A DNA stretch of 64,000 nt from Bacteroidetes bacterium GWF2_35_48 (GTDB taxonomy: Bacteria > Bacteroidota > Bacteroidia > Bacteroidales > GWF2-35-48): positions 29,287 through 93,286 of the forward strand of contig MEOG01000140.1 of assembly GCA_001769125.1 (NCBI GenBank). Direction: 5' to 3'. Positions 1 to 8,974 of the stretch are shown one piece after another. A program made the position numbers and the translations under genes. The notes below the pieces were generated by a model that was not told the DNA's origin, ran no database searches, and was given only the letters and a program-made list of their open reading frames with translations. Position 1 is the stretch's first letter. Each line of letters starts with the position of its first letter.

Positions 1-1064
1 ATATCTTCTTTTGTGAGTTTTTTCACTCCGGATGCATCTTTTTTATATGTCCTTGAGCTAAGATACCGTACCAAATTATATTTAACCTGTTTAACTGTTT
101 TTTCCGGATGATAATATGCAACATTACTTACTTTTTCCCATTCAGTTTTTAGCTCTTTCTCACAAATATACAACATAATATAATGCCCGTTTTCAACCTG
201 CATATTAGAAAAATCGTGAATATAAAAATTTCCTTGATCTGTCCGTATTGGTAATTTTTTATAGTCTACTTCTTCAATATTAGTAAATTCACTGTATATT
301 TCATGAACAAATCTGAATGTGTAGATTGCAGCGATAAGGCTTAATCCCATTATTAATACAAGATATATTTTTTTAAGATTCCTGTAAGCCCAGATAAATA
401 GAATAATTGGCGCAATTACTGAAAAAACCACTATTCCTGTAAATGATTTTAATATAAACAGAAATATTATAAGCCAAATAAGACCCAGTGTTAGCAGAAA
501 TTTATGTTTTTGAGAGAAAGAAAATCTTTTTGTTTGAAGAAAATAAACGATAACAACGATAGCAATATTAATAAACAAAGAAAACCTGATATGGGAGATA
601 AAAACAGAAATATTCCGGATATCTGTTATTTCACGGGAAGAAAATCCTAGTAATACAAATATACTTACTAAAGAACCGGCAATAACAGCCATTATAAAAA
701 ACTGTAAAATTGTTTTAAGCTGCCATGGTTTTAAAAGTTCGGATGTTCCTATAAAAATGGGAAGTAGAAGTAAGGGCAGTTTTATTTTCAAATCTCTTAG
801 CGCATAATCAAAATCCTGAGTCCATGCCAGACCTATAATATGGATAAACCATATTGAAATAATAAGCCATATTTCTTTCCGCGATTTAAAAATTTTCCAT
901 TTCTCAGAAAAATTGCCACTTAAAAGCCAATAGCCCCCTATAAAAAATTGCGAAAAACTGGTTAAAAATTCAGATAAGGGTAATCCTACAGATAAAGCTA
1001 TCAACCCCCAATAATAAAAGGGTGGCGTGGTAAGAAGTTTTATTATAAAATTGAATAATTGCAA
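1..1064 (-). CDS. O-antigen ligase family membrane protein, partial (C-terminus beyond left edge)
   Basis: An open frame of about 354 codons runs off the left edge. It encodes a run of hydrophobic segments and then, in the last ~90 visible residues, a soluble stretch containing NGHYIMLYICEKELKTEW and LVRYLSSRTYKKDASGV. That pairing is characteristic of the O-antigen ligase/polymerase (WaaL/Wzy-like) proteins of Bacteroidota, which act in the inner membrane on undecaprenyl-linked glycans. No in-frame ATG exists between the upstream TAA and the first hydrophobic segment; a TTG at 1064 is the most plausible start, though no ribosome site supports it. The family assignment rests on my recognition of these motifs; ligase versus polymerase cannot be told. 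It agrees with the polysaccharide genes at the far end of the window, but they are too distant to be one operon. Confidence 0.75.
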   Translation of the reverse strand, partial: MQLFNFIIKLLTTPPFYYWGLIALSVGLPLSEFLTSFSQFFIGGYWLLSGNFSEKWKIFKSRKEIWLIISIWFIHIIGLAWTQDFDYALRDLKIKLPLLLLPIFIGTSELLKPWQLKTILQFFIMAVIAGSLVSIFVLLGFSSREITDIRNISVFISHIRFSLFINIAIVVIVYFLQTKRFSFSQKHKFLLTLGLIWLIIFLFILKSFTGIVVFSVIAPIILFIWAYRNLKKIYLVLIMGLSLIAAIYTFRFVHEIYSEFTNIEEVDYKKLPIRTDQGNFYIHDFSNMQVENGHYIMLYICEKELKTEWEKVSNVAYYHPEKTVKQVKYNLVRYLSSRTYKKDASGVKKLTKED

Positions 1065-1160
1065 ATGCGTCAGAATAATTTCACAAAACGAGAAATTATT
1101 AAATTTAGTACATGAGATTTGAGATTATTTTGATTGATTTTTGAAGGTTATAGAAAAAAA

Positions 1161-1180
1161 AAGCTGCCTACTGGCAGCTT
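1161..1180. terminator. Rho-independent terminator, bidirectional
   Basis: Perfect 8-bp stem AAGCTGCC/GGCAGCTT with a 4-nt loop, preceded by a run of A and followed by a run of T, so it can work on both strands. It lies 13 bases beyond the stop of the LPP20-like gene on the minus strand and separates it from the O-antigen ligase gene. Confidence 0.85.
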
Positions 1181-1192
1181 TTTTTATGAGTT

Positions 1193-2485
1193 CTACCAGT
1201 CGGTAGAATATTTCTGATCAAATATCTTATAGGTTCCTTTTTCTCCGGTGGCTACATTTTTGTAATTGATGGTTCCACCAACTCCGGAAGTTCTGTTATT
1301 TGCAGAATATTTTTCTTTATTAAGCGCCTGTGTGCATTTTAAAACGAGCTCGTGATCGCCTCTTCCTTCAAACTGAGCGTTCACATTGTTAAAAATAATC
1401 GGAGCCTGATCCTCTACATTAAACACAACTTTTTCAATTATAAAAGGAGAAGCGTATTTTGAAACAACAGTAATTTCGCATTTTGATTCGGTAATGTTTT
1501 TTCCATCCTGAGCTACGGTTGTAAAATTAATGTCGTTTTTAAGAAAAACATCTACCTTATTTTTATTTATGTCAAAATGAAAGTTGTTTGTAACGATTTT
1601 GCCATTAAACATATATTTAACCGTTAAAGCATTTGCTGGATTATCAAAGCAGTTTTGATATTTATATTTCACAAACCAGTTTGATTTGTCGCTTGTAATA
1701 GATGTAACCTGCGCACATTTTTCATGGGAAACAATCTGTGGTTTTTGCATGGTATAAACAAAGCGATCGCCTAATTTTGTAGCATACGTTAGGTCGCCCA
1801 AATCGTTTTTCATAGGTACTAATGAAATTGACTGAAGCATTGAGTTGTATTTTGCAATTCCTGTTTCGCATTTTGTTTTGCGGGCATCAAGAAAACCTTT
1901 CATCATGCTCGATAATTCTGCAATATTTTGAATCATCCTTTCAACAGAAGAAATTGTATCAGCTTCTTCAAGAATCAGGTTCAGTTTTTCCGTAAGTTCT
2001 TTATCCAATATTTTAAACTCCATAATTATTTTTCCAAGTTCGAGTTCAGAAAAAGGATATTTCACATGATAATTTACAGCGATATCGCCGGTTTTTTTGT
2101 TCTGAACTTTTTCCCACCAGTAGGCTTCCACTTTTGATTCGGAAATGCCTTTCAATGCAGGGATATCAGCAGTTTGTGTAGTAGTTTTAGCATTGTAAGT
2201 TTCAAAATAGGAAGACATGGTACCGTAAGACTCGCTTTTACTGAGTTCGCTGGATGATTTTACATAATCTGCAACTGATTTTGCAACACTTTCTTTAACG
2301 CTAATCAAAGCATTTCTTTTTGCTTCTTCAACATCTTTTCCTGTTCCAACAACGATAATGTAATCCTTAATTACACCACTAATCCATTTTGGTTTTTTCC
2401 CACTATCTTCAATCGTTTTAAGCTGCGCAAATATTTGCCCAGCAAATAATAATGTTATTACTAATAAAGTGGCTAAATTTTTCAT
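1193..2485 (-). CDS. secreted LPP20-family-like protein
   Basis: 430 residues. The frame is open for another 20 codons upstream, but the ATG at 2485 begins a clean signal peptide (MKNLATLLVITLLFAGQIFAQ, cleavage after FAQ) and a good promoter lies just upstream, so this start is preferred. Residues ~30-150 (PKWISG..., VVGTGKDVEEAKRNALISV) match the shape of LPP20/FlgT-N-like domains, in which a conserved Trp and an alanine-rich 'A..A..A' helix follow a W-containing strand. The rest has no domain I recognise. It is probably periplasmic or outer-membrane associated. It is monocistronic: promoter in front, terminator directly behind. The function is unknown. Confidence 0.75.
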   Translation of the reverse strand: MKNLATLLVITLLFAGQIFAQLKTIEDSGKKPKWISGVIKDYIIVVGTGKDVEEAKRNALISVKESVAKSVADYVKSSSELSKSESYGTMSSYFETYNAKTTTQTADIPALKGISESKVEAYWWEKVQNKKTGDIAVNYHVKYPFSELELGKIIMEFKILDKELTEKLNLILEEADTISSVERMIQNIAELSSMMKGFLDARKTKCETGIAKYNSMLQSISLVPMKNDLGDLTYATKLGDRFVYTMQKPQIVSHEKCAQVTSITSDKSNWFVKYKYQNCFDNPANALTVKYMFNGKIVTNNFHFDINKNKVDVFLKNDINFTTVAQDGKNITESKCEITVVSKYASPFIIEKVVFNVEDQAPIIFNNVNAQFEGRGDHELVLKCTQALNKEKYSANNRTSGVGGTINYKNVATGEKGTYKIFDQKYSTDW

Positions 2486-2514
2486 AGATTCAAATTTTTG
2501 ATAATTTATATATA

Positions 2515-2546
2515 CAAAAGTAAATAATTTTATTTTAATGAACAAA
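2515..2546 (-). promoter_or_regulatory. Bacteroidota-type promoter of the LPP20-like gene
   Basis: On the minus strand TTTG (2543-2546) is followed after 20 nt by TACTTTTG (2515-2522), matching the Bacteroidota sigma factor consensus TTTG-N19-TAnnTTTG. It sits 30 bases before the ATG at 2485. Confidence 0.7.
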
Positions 2547-2582
2547 GCTTTCTTTTCAATTATTATACCAAAAGTTTAAATT

Positions 2583-2719
2583 AGGGTAGATTGGTAATTG
2601 GTAATTGGTAAGCGGTTTGCTGTATTACCGTTTACCGGCTGAATAACAGTGCCATTTACCGTTTACCGGCTGCGAAGCAGCACCGATTACCGCTTACCAC
2701 TTACCGATTGCAAAGCAAT
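2583..2719. repeat. imperfect short repeats GGTAATT / ACCGTTTACCGGCTG
   Basis: A low-complexity stretch of near-identical 7-15-base words (GGTAATT three times, then TTTACCGGCTG twice and variants of GATTACCGCTTACC). It is non-coding and shows no good frame. It abuts the palindromic elements that fill the rest of this 600-base gap. Confidence 0.6.
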
Positions 2720-2904
2720 ACTAATTAGTCCCTGTCCATAAAGTCAGTGTTTGAGGCAGAATGTTCGAGTTCAAGGTGATACATTGAGCTTGCCGAAATG
2801 CTTGCGAAATAATAAAAATTAGGAGTTTACTATGATGTAAATGACTTATTTTTATTATGAGCATAACGCAGAAATCGGACATTATGGATAAACACTAATT
2901 AGTG
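2720..2904. repeat. dispersed element with ACTAATTAGT inverted ends (copy 1)
   Basis: About 185 bp bounded by ACTAATTAGT and CACTAATTAGTG. The two ends are inverted copies: the right end read backwards gives ACTAATTAGTGTTTATCCA, close to the left end. A second copy with the same ends and the GTCCATAATGTCCGA word lies at 52510-52638. No coding capacity, so it would be a non-autonomous (MITE-like) element. Confidence 0.65.
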
Positions 2905-3092
2905 TTAGCAAGAAAACCCTTGTTTTTTGCTTAACAGTGTGAGTGCTTGATAAGAAAAGGTCAAGTTCAAGCCTGCCTGTCCGGTAGGCAGGGCTTTCGA
3001 AGACCTGAAAATCAGGAGTGTACTAATGTACATGACTGTTTTTCAGGTTGAGAGTAACGCAGAAATTGACGTTTTCTTGCAAGCACTAATTA
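2905..3092. repeat. stem-loop dispersed element (copy 1)
   Basis: About 188 bp. The outer arms are GCAAGAAAAC and GTTTTCTTGC; the inner arms are ACCTGAAAATCA and TTTTTCAGGT around a small GTAC-TAAT-GTAC hairpin. Near-identical copies lie at 25544-25709 and, more diverged, at 17918-18072. The right edge (CACTAATTA) contains the TAG stop codon of the neighbouring permease gene. Confidence 0.75.
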
Positions 3093-4336
3093 AATTGTAT
3101 CGCTTTCACAGGGCTGATGCGTGTTATAATAAAAGATGGCAGTAAAAGCATGGTTAGAGTTACTGCTAGAGTTCCAAGGTTCAAAATAACAATATACATT
3201 ATATTAATAGAAACCGGAACGGAAGAAACATAATAAGCCGCCGCATCTAAGTGAATTATATTAAAATATTTTTGAAGAAAGCAAAAAGCGAGACCTGTTA
3301 TATTTCCCCAGAGCAATCCTTTACTGATAAGCAAACCTGCTTGATATAAAAATATTTTTCGGATACTGGCATTTTCTGCTCCAACAGATTTTAAAATTCC
3401 AATAAGTTTTGTTTTTTCGAGAATAAGTATCAATAAACCCGACACCATATTAAATCCTGCAACAATAACCATCAGCCCTAAAATTATCCAGACATTAATA
3501 TCCTGAAGATCTAACCAGTCGAATATTTGCGGGTATTTTTCTTTTATTGAAACAAGCTTCAGCACTTCATTTCCTTCTGTAATCTGGTAACCTAAAATAT
3601 TATCAATTTGAGGATAAAGTTTGTCAATATTATCAAAATCATGAAGCTGAATTTCAAACCCACTTACTAAAGACGAGTCCCAGTTATTAAGTTTCTGAAC
3701 ATGGGAAATGTCTGCAATTACAAAGGATTTATCGAACTCTTCAAGATTGGTTTGAAAAATACCTGATATTTTAAATTTCCGCATACGGGGCTCAGGAGAA
3801 TCCTGAATAAAATACATCGGCAGTTTATCTCCCAGCTTCAGTTTCAATTGATTTGCCAATTGGCTTGAGATAATCACATCATTGGTTTTAGAGGAGTCAA
3901 CAACAGTAAAATGCGTGCCTTTAATCATGTATTGTTTGAAAAATTCCCAGTCGTAATCGCTTCCAACGCCTTTCACCACAACACCTTGTAATTCGTGTTC
4001 GGTTTTTATTATTCCGGCTTTTAATGCAAATGCCTGACAATGCTTGACTTCTTGTGTTTTTAGTAATTCAGGAATAAAATTTTGTAGTCGTTTTATAGGT
4101 TTTGTTTCATACGATTCATTGGTGTCGTAATTCATAACCTGAAAGTGAGACCCAAATCCTGAAACTTTTGAGCGAATTTCATTTTTAAAACCAACGACAA
4201 CGGATACAGAAATAATCATTGTAGCCAATCCGAGGGCTATTCCAATAATTGCAATCGTAACAATAGGACGGGAAATACTTTTTTTCGAATCCCTGAAACT
4301 GATAAGGCGTTTTGCTATGAAAAATTCAATATTCAA
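3086..4336 (-). CDS. LolC/LolE-type ABC transporter permease
   Basis: 416 residues starting at a TTG codon (4336); no ATG lies near. One transmembrane helix at residues ~24-48 (VTIAIIGIALGLATMII), a periplasmic domain of about 220 residues, then three helices at ~280-400, including a segment ending in EKTKLIGILKSVGAENASIRKIFL. This is the FtsX/MacB permease fold as found in LolC/LolE, which with LolD extracts lipoproteins from the inner membrane. The N-terminal IAKRL and the length fit LolE-like proteins of Bacteroidota. No LolD ATPase is adjacent, so the partner is encoded elsewhere. The TAG stop lies inside the terminus of a dispersed repeat. It is divergent from namZ across 77 bases. Confidence 0.85.
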   Translation of the reverse strand: MNIEFFIAKRLISFRDSKKSISRPIVTIAIIGIALGLATMIISVSVVVGFKNEIRSKVSGFGSHFQVMNYDTNESYETKPIKRLQNFIPELLKTQEVKHCQAFALKAGIIKTEHELQGVVVKGVGSDYDWEFFKQYMIKGTHFTVVDSSKTNDVIISSQLANQLKLKLGDKLPMYFIQDSPEPRMRKFKISGIFQTNLEEFDKSFVIADISHVQKLNNWDSSLVSGFEIQLHDFDNIDKLYPQIDNILGYQITEGNEVLKLVSIKEKYPQIFDWLDLQDINVWIILGLMVIVAGFNMVSGLLILILEKTKLIGILKSVGAENASIRKIFLYQAGLLISKGLLWGNITGLAFCFLQKYFNIIHLDAAAYYVSSVPVSINIMYIVILNLGTLAVTLTMLLLPSFIITRISPVKAIQFN

Positions 4337-4413
4337 GAAAAATAATTTTATTTGAAAGACAAAAATAGTATTTTAGTGCACAATATTTAAAATAATAGTT
4401 TATCCAAATTAAA

Positions 4414-5589
4414 GTGCTTAGATATTTTAACATCTTATTTATTGTATTCAGTTTTGTTTTTTGCAATCCGGCTGAATCTCAAACGCAAGTAAAAACAGGT
4501 GCTGAACTAACAAATACGTATCTTTCGTTGTTATCAGAAAAAAGAATCGGAATTATTGCAAACCAGACATCTCTGATAAATTCGACCCATCTGGTAGATT
4601 CTTTACTTTCTCTAAAAGTCAATGTACGAAAAATTTTTAGTCCGGAACATGGCTTCAGAGGGGATGCGGATGCGGGAGAGCATGTAAAATCATACAAAGA
4701 TAAAAAAACGGGTATTGAAGTAGTCTCTCTTTATGGAGATATGAAAAAACCAAAAAAAGAAGTGCTTGATGAAATTGATCTTATGATTTTTGATATTCAG
4801 GATGTGGGAGTTCGGTTTTATACCTACACAACAACCATGCACTATGTAATGGAGGCATGTGCGGAACACAATGTCCCTTTTTTGATTCTTGATAGACCGA
4901 ATCCCAATGGTTTTTATGTTGACGGTCCGGTACTTGATATGAAGTATTCTTCTTTTGTAGGAATGCATCCGGTACCTCTTGTTCATGGCATGACCATTGG
5001 CGAATATGCGAAAATGATAAATGAAGAAGGCTGGCTGAAAAATGGAGTTAAGTGTAATTTACAAGTAATTCCCTGTGAAAATTATACGCATAAAACATTA
5101 TATCATCTTCCGGTAAAACCCTCTCCAAATCTTCCAAACATGACGGCTATTTATTTATATCCTGTTTTATGTTTGTTTGAAGGAACAGTAATAAGTGTTG
5201 CGCGAGGTACTGATTTTCCTTTTCAGGCAATAGGGCATCCGAGTCTTATTAATTCAAAATTTTTCTTTACTCCGACTTCTAAACCAGGCGCAAAAAATCC
5301 ATCCTATAAAGGGAAAAAATGCTTTGGCTACGACTTTAGAAATAATGGTACAGCGTACTTTTTGCAAAACAAAAAATTAAATCTTCAGATTTTGATAGAC
5401 ACCTATAAAAATTTGAAAGACCGTGTGAAATTCTTTACAAGTTTTTTCACAAAACTCGCCGGAAATATTACATTGAGAAAGCAAATCGAAGCAGGAGTAA
5501 TCGAAGCGGATATAAGAAAAAGCTGGGAAAAAGATCTGGAACAATTTAAAAATATCCGGAAAAAATATCTGCTGTATGAGGATTTTTAG
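4414..5589 (+). CDS. namZ: DUF1343 exo-beta-N-acetylmuramidase (NamZ-like)
   Basis: 391 residues, GTG start. The signal peptide covers residues 1-22 and probably ends near AESQ; a Cys at position 17 is not in a good lipobox. The mature protein carries family hallmarks: RIGIIANQTS near residue 44, FSPEHGFRGDADAGE near 76, DIQDVGVRFYTYTTTM near 126 and LDRPNPNGFYVDGP near 160. DUF1343 (glycoside hydrolase family 171) enzymes release MurNAc from peptidoglycan fragments, and NamZ is common in Bacteroidota as part of cell-wall recycling. Full length for the family. No recycling partners (MurQ, NagZ) are adjacent. Confidence 0.9.
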   Translation: MLRYFNILFIVFSFVFCNPAESQTQVKTGAELTNTYLSLLSEKRIGIIANQTSLINSTHLVDSLLSLKVNVRKIFSPEHGFRGDADAGEHVKSYKDKKTGIEVVSLYGDMKKPKKEVLDEIDLMIFDIQDVGVRFYTYTTTMHYVMEACAEHNVPFLILDRPNPNGFYVDGPVLDMKYSSFVGMHPVPLVHGMTIGEYAKMINEEGWLKNGVKCNLQVIPCENYTHKTLYHLPVKPSPNLPNMTAIYLYPVLCLFEGTVISVARGTDFPFQAIGHPSLINSKFFFTPTSKPGAKNPSYKGKKCFGYDFRNNGTAYFLQNKKLNLQILIDTYKNLKDRVKFFTSFFTKLAGNITLRKQIEAGVIEADIRKSWEKDLEQFKNIRKKYLLYEDF

Positions 5590-5649
5590 TGGAAACTCAT
5601 TTTAGTCAAATTTATCTTAACCCACAAAGAGGGCTTAGTTGGAGAGTCA

Positions 5650-6282
5650 TCATTCATCCTTTTTTTCTTTCTTGAAATTTTTATATAATTTATATGCGTA
5701 ATAAATGGCTACAAGTATTACGACAACAATCACTCCGATATCAATCCACGATCTATATTCCCATTTCACAATAGAATCCCAATTATCCTGCAATTTATAA
5801 CCAACATAAGCTAAAAATGTATTCCAAATTCCGGCTCCAATGATAGTGTAAATTGAAAATTTTATCAGATTCATTTTTGCCATCCCGGCAGGTATTGAAA
5901 TCAAGTGACGAATAACAGGAATAAACCGACAAATAAAAATCGTAATGTCACCACGTTTTTTGAAAAATTTCTCAGATGTATCTAAGGCTTTTTTGTCAAG
6001 AAGTAAATATTTCCCAAATCGTTCTACAATAGGTCTGCCACCCCATGCTCCCATATAATAAGAAATAAGCGACCCAATTAAACTTCCAAGTGTACTGAAA
6101 AATATCACACCAGTAAATGTAAAAGTCCCTTTTGCAATAAGAAACCCTGCGGGGGGCATTACTGCTTCACTTGGAACAGGAGCTACCATGCTTTCCAGTG
6201 CCATTAAAATCATAACACTCCAATATCCGGCTGCTTCAAAAAAACGTAGAATATTTTCAATTAAAAATTCTGTAAAACCCAT
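5650..6282 (-). CDS. DedA family (SNARE-associated/VTT) membrane protein
   Basis: 210 residues with four to five hydrophobic segments. DedA hallmarks: E..VAPVPSEAVMPPAG near residues 29-45, the Gly-rich GSLIGSLISYYMGAWGGRP near 66-84 and F.CRFIPVIRHLISIPAGMAKM near 116-135. DedA proteins are undecaprenyl-phosphate or phospholipid flippase-like proteins of the inner membrane. A lysine-rich tail ends the protein. A possible promoter -7 box (TAAATTTG, minus strand, 6287-6294) lies so close to the ATG that the message would be nearly leaderless. Tandem with the ComA gene upstream (33 bases between them). Confidence 0.9.
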   Translation of the reverse strand: MGFTEFLIENILRFFEAAGYWSVMILMALESMVAPVPSEAVMPPAGFLIAKGTFTFTGVIFFSTLGSLIGSLISYYMGAWGGRPIVERFGKYLLLDKKALDTSEKFFKKRGDITIFICRFIPVIRHLISIPAGMAKMNLIKFSIYTIIGAGIWNTFLAYVGYKLQDNWDSIVKWEYRSWIDIGVIVVVILVAIYYAYKLYKNFKKEKKDE

Positions 6283-6315
6283 TGCGCAAATTTATTTCTA
6301 TATTAGACAAAAAAA

Positions 6316-7092
6316 TTATTTTACAAACTCTTCAGGTAAAAAATCGAGAAAGGTATCGCCACGCAAGCCAAGTCTCAGTGTTTCTGTAGAGATAACTTCG
6401 TTTGGAGCAATGTTGCCAAGGTTCACATTTGGTCCGATTTTTTTAATAAACCAAACAACTTGCGGTTTTAACGGTGCTTCCCAAATAATTTTTTCAGGAC
6501 TGATATGGTTTAAAATATATCCGATAAGGTCTTCGTCAGCACTGCCGGTAGATTTATAGATGCCTACATTTCCGCTTTCCCTAGCTTCGGCAATAACTTT
6601 TTTCGCGCCTGCATCAAGCTCTTTCTGCATCATCTCTTTCCATTGTTCGGCAGAAAAATTTACAGATGCGTCTTTAGATCCTACTTCAGAAATCACATAA
6701 AAATCTTTTGAAAGCTCCCGTATGTATTCGCATTTTTTTTCATGGGGTATATACATGGACCCGTCTGAAACTTCAACTGTTGTTATTTCACAAACATCCA
6801 GATATCGGAGATATTCTTTAAACATGTTGCGAATAACAAAAGCTTCAAAAAGTGTTCCTCCAAAATAAGGACGAATGTCAGCATCTTTATATGCTTTGAT
6901 TTTATCATGCAGTTGATTGCATAGCATTGAAGTGCCAAAACCAAATTTTACAAAATCAATATATTCAGAAGAAGCTTCAATCATATTCTCAGATTCTTTC
7001 AGGCTCAATCCTTTATCCATAACCATAGTAATGCCTGACTCTCTCTGTTTTTGTGGTCTTTCTGGCACAAAGGGCAATTTAAAATTCATCAT
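6316..7092 (-). CDS. comA: phosphosulfolactate synthase (ComA family)
   Basis: 258 residues, usual family length. The TIM-barrel protein begins with a short N-terminal segment, then GITMVMDKGLSL, YIDFVKFGFGTS, IRPYFGGTLFEAF, VEVSDGSM, VISEVGSKDAS, KVIAEARESG and IWEAPLKPQVVWFIKKIGPNVNLGNI, all conserved in ComA. ComA adds sulfite to phosphoenolpyruvate to give phosphosulfolactate, the first step of coenzyme M synthesis in methanogens. Homologues in Bacteroidota have no coenzyme M partner genes here; a role in another sulfonate pathway is possible but not shown. Its start overlaps the stop of the upstream TPR gene by 4 bases, so the two are translationally coupled. Confidence 0.85.
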   Translation of the reverse strand: MMNFKLPFVPERPQKQRESGITMVMDKGLSLKESENMIEASSEYIDFVKFGFGTSMLCNQLHDKIKAYKDADIRPYFGGTLFEAFVIRNMFKEYLRYLDVCEITTVEVSDGSMYIPHEKKCEYIRELSKDFYVISEVGSKDASVNFSAEQWKEMMQKELDAGAKKVIAEARESGNVGIYKSTGSADEDLIGYILNHISPEKIIWEAPLKPQVVWFIKKIGPNVNLGNIAPNEVISTETLRLGLRGDTFLDFLPEEFVK

Positions 7093-8516
7093 TCTGTTTT
7101 ATTTTTATCTGGATTGAACTGCTGCATTAGATTATTGATGAGATTATCATTTTCTGCACCTTTTGCAAAATTGAAAAAATCTTCATTATTTTCATATTCC
7201 TCAACTATTGCCAGTCTGAAATACGATTCGGTTTTTTCGTAATCTTTCAGATTCCAGTGGTATGCGGCAAGGCGGTAGTTTATCATTGCAACATTGCTAT
7301 ACATTGAATATCCCGATTCGAGAATTTCTATAGCTTTTGTAATATTACTCCGTCCGAATTCAAAATCGGAATAGCAAATTCTTATTTCATCATCATCGGG
7401 TGCTGTATGTACGGCCTTTTCAAAATTTTTATCGGCTTCATCGTTATTATCCATCTTCATGTAAGAATTTGCAATGAGCAGCAAATAATCAGGGTTATCT
7501 GGTTCTCTTTTTTCTGCTTCCCTTGCGAAGCGTAGGCTTTCTTCAAAATCTTCTTTTTGAAATGCAATAAAGCCTTTTCCCAGAAATGCATCTGCGAAAT
7601 CATTATCTATTTGTAATGTTTTTTCATAATAAGAAAGTGCTGTTTCAAGATCATCTGTTTTTTCGTAGCACTCGCCAATGTAATAATGTGCGATTGCATT
7701 GTCTTCTTCAAGCAAAATAAATTCCTGATAATCTTTAATTGCATCCTGATAATTTTCAAGACTGGTGTAGGTATTTCCTCTATTGAAGTAAGCTGCTGCA
7801 AATTCATCGTCAATGGCAATGGCATAGCCGAATGCTTCAATAGCTTCTTCAAAAGCATCTGTCAGATTATACACTACGCCAAGGTTAAACCAAACATGCG
7901 AAGAAAAGGGGTCTTCATCTAAAAACATCTGATAATATTTGATGCTTTCGGTATAATTCGCCAATCTTTCGTAACAATAGGCCAGCTCAAATATAACTCC
8001 TGTGTTTGTTGTCTGTATTTTCAGCGCTTGGTTCAGATATTTAATAGCAAGAGTAAATTTTTCAGCATTTTCTAATGAAATAGCTGTAGAAATTAAAATA
8101 TCTTCTTTGGTTTCATCTGCAAGGTGAATAGATTTCTCGAAATTTTCCAAAGCCTCTTTTTCTTTGTCCATTGCAATGTAAATTATTCCCATTAATAAAA
8201 ACACATCGGGATTTTCACTGCTGACTTTTTCAAGTTTTTTTAATATGCTTAAGGCTTCACTTTTTCTACCTGTATTTGCTAAAACCTGCGCTTTCCGTAA
8301 TTGGATTTCAGACGACAAAGGATGCATTCCTGAAGCTATTTCAATTGCACGCAATGCACTATTAGGGCGGTTTTTGTCAATATAATAATCTATGATATCC
8401 TGAAATTCATCTACATCAAAAAAATAACTTGTATTTTTTCTGATCATATCTTCATAACGGACGATGCTTTCATTGTTTTCATTGTCATTTTCTGACCAGT
8501 CTCTATCACTATCCAT
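7089..8516 (-). CDS. TPR-repeat protein, cytoplasmic
   Basis: 475 residues built of about 11-12 tetratricopeptide repeats from residue ~40 to ~450 (for example VWFNLGVVYNLTDAFEEAIE, AYFNRGNTYTSLENYQDAIK, AHYYIGECYEKTDDLETALS), with an acidic N-terminus and no signal peptide or membrane helix. TPR arrays form a protein-binding superhelix; no partner can be named. It overlaps comA by 4 bases, and with comA and perhaps dedA forms an operon. Such large cytosolic TPR proteins are frequent in Bacteroidota. The function is unknown. Confidence 0.85.
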   Translation of the reverse strand: MDSDRDWSENDNENNESIVRYEDMIRKNTSYFFDVDEFQDIIDYYIDKNRPNSALRAIEIASGMHPLSSEIQLRKAQVLANTGRKSEALSILKKLEKVSSENPDVFLLMGIIYIAMDKEKEALENFEKSIHLADETKEDILISTAISLENAEKFTLAIKYLNQALKIQTTNTGVIFELAYCYERLANYTESIKYYQMFLDEDPFSSHVWFNLGVVYNLTDAFEEAIEAFGYAIAIDDEFAAAYFNRGNTYTSLENYQDAIKDYQEFILLEEDNAIAHYYIGECYEKTDDLETALSYYEKTLQIDNDFADAFLGKGFIAFQKEDFEESLRFAREAEKREPDNPDYLLLIANSYMKMDNNDEADKNFEKAVHTAPDDDEIRICYSDFEFGRSNITKAIEILESGYSMYSNVAMINYRLAAYHWNLKDYEKTESYFRLAIVEEYENNEDFFNFAKGAENDNLINNLMQQFNPDKNKTE

Positions 8517-8974
8517 CTTTAAAAAATTTAAGACGGCTAAATTAATTAAATTAATCCAATTTTCTTTTTTAGGAATAAGCTTTTATTAACAATTTTGTCT
8601 GTGAAATAATGGGGGTTGTTATATTGTTGCAGCCTGCCTGTCGGCAGACAGGGTTGCAGGTTAGCATTTCGTATCGATCTAGATAAATTCTTTTTCATAT
8701 TTTATTTCAAGTTCTATATATTCATATAGTAGCGTAGGGCTTTGTGTTTGCTGAAATTTTGCTTTTTCAGGGAGGGGGTTTTCTTCTGTGGGTTGAATAA
8801 AGGGCAAACTTTGTTTGGCTTAGGTTGAAGGTTGCTTTTTGTGGACAAGCAATGTGTTGCACTTTGTGCGTTGGCTTTTGCTTTTGCTTTTGATTTTAAT
8901 TCAAATTTCTCATAGCCGTTTTTTAGATTTACCAAGTAGCGGTGCTCTTAATACATCATATATTCCTGTCTAAC
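8517..8974. other. gene-free stretch with palindrome and decayed sequence
   Basis: No credible gene. It contains a GC-rich inverted repeat at 8628-8667 (CCTGCCTGTCGGCAGACAGG within a longer TTGCAG word) whose reverse complement recurs at 15092-15135. The region 8700-8935 is open on the minus strand for 73 codons but is K/N/Q-rich without any family signature and is rejected. Confidence 0.5.

Noticed and set aside
2486..2545. N-terminal extension of the LPP20-like protein
   Set aside because: These codons would overlap the promoter and put a charged stretch before a clear signal peptide.
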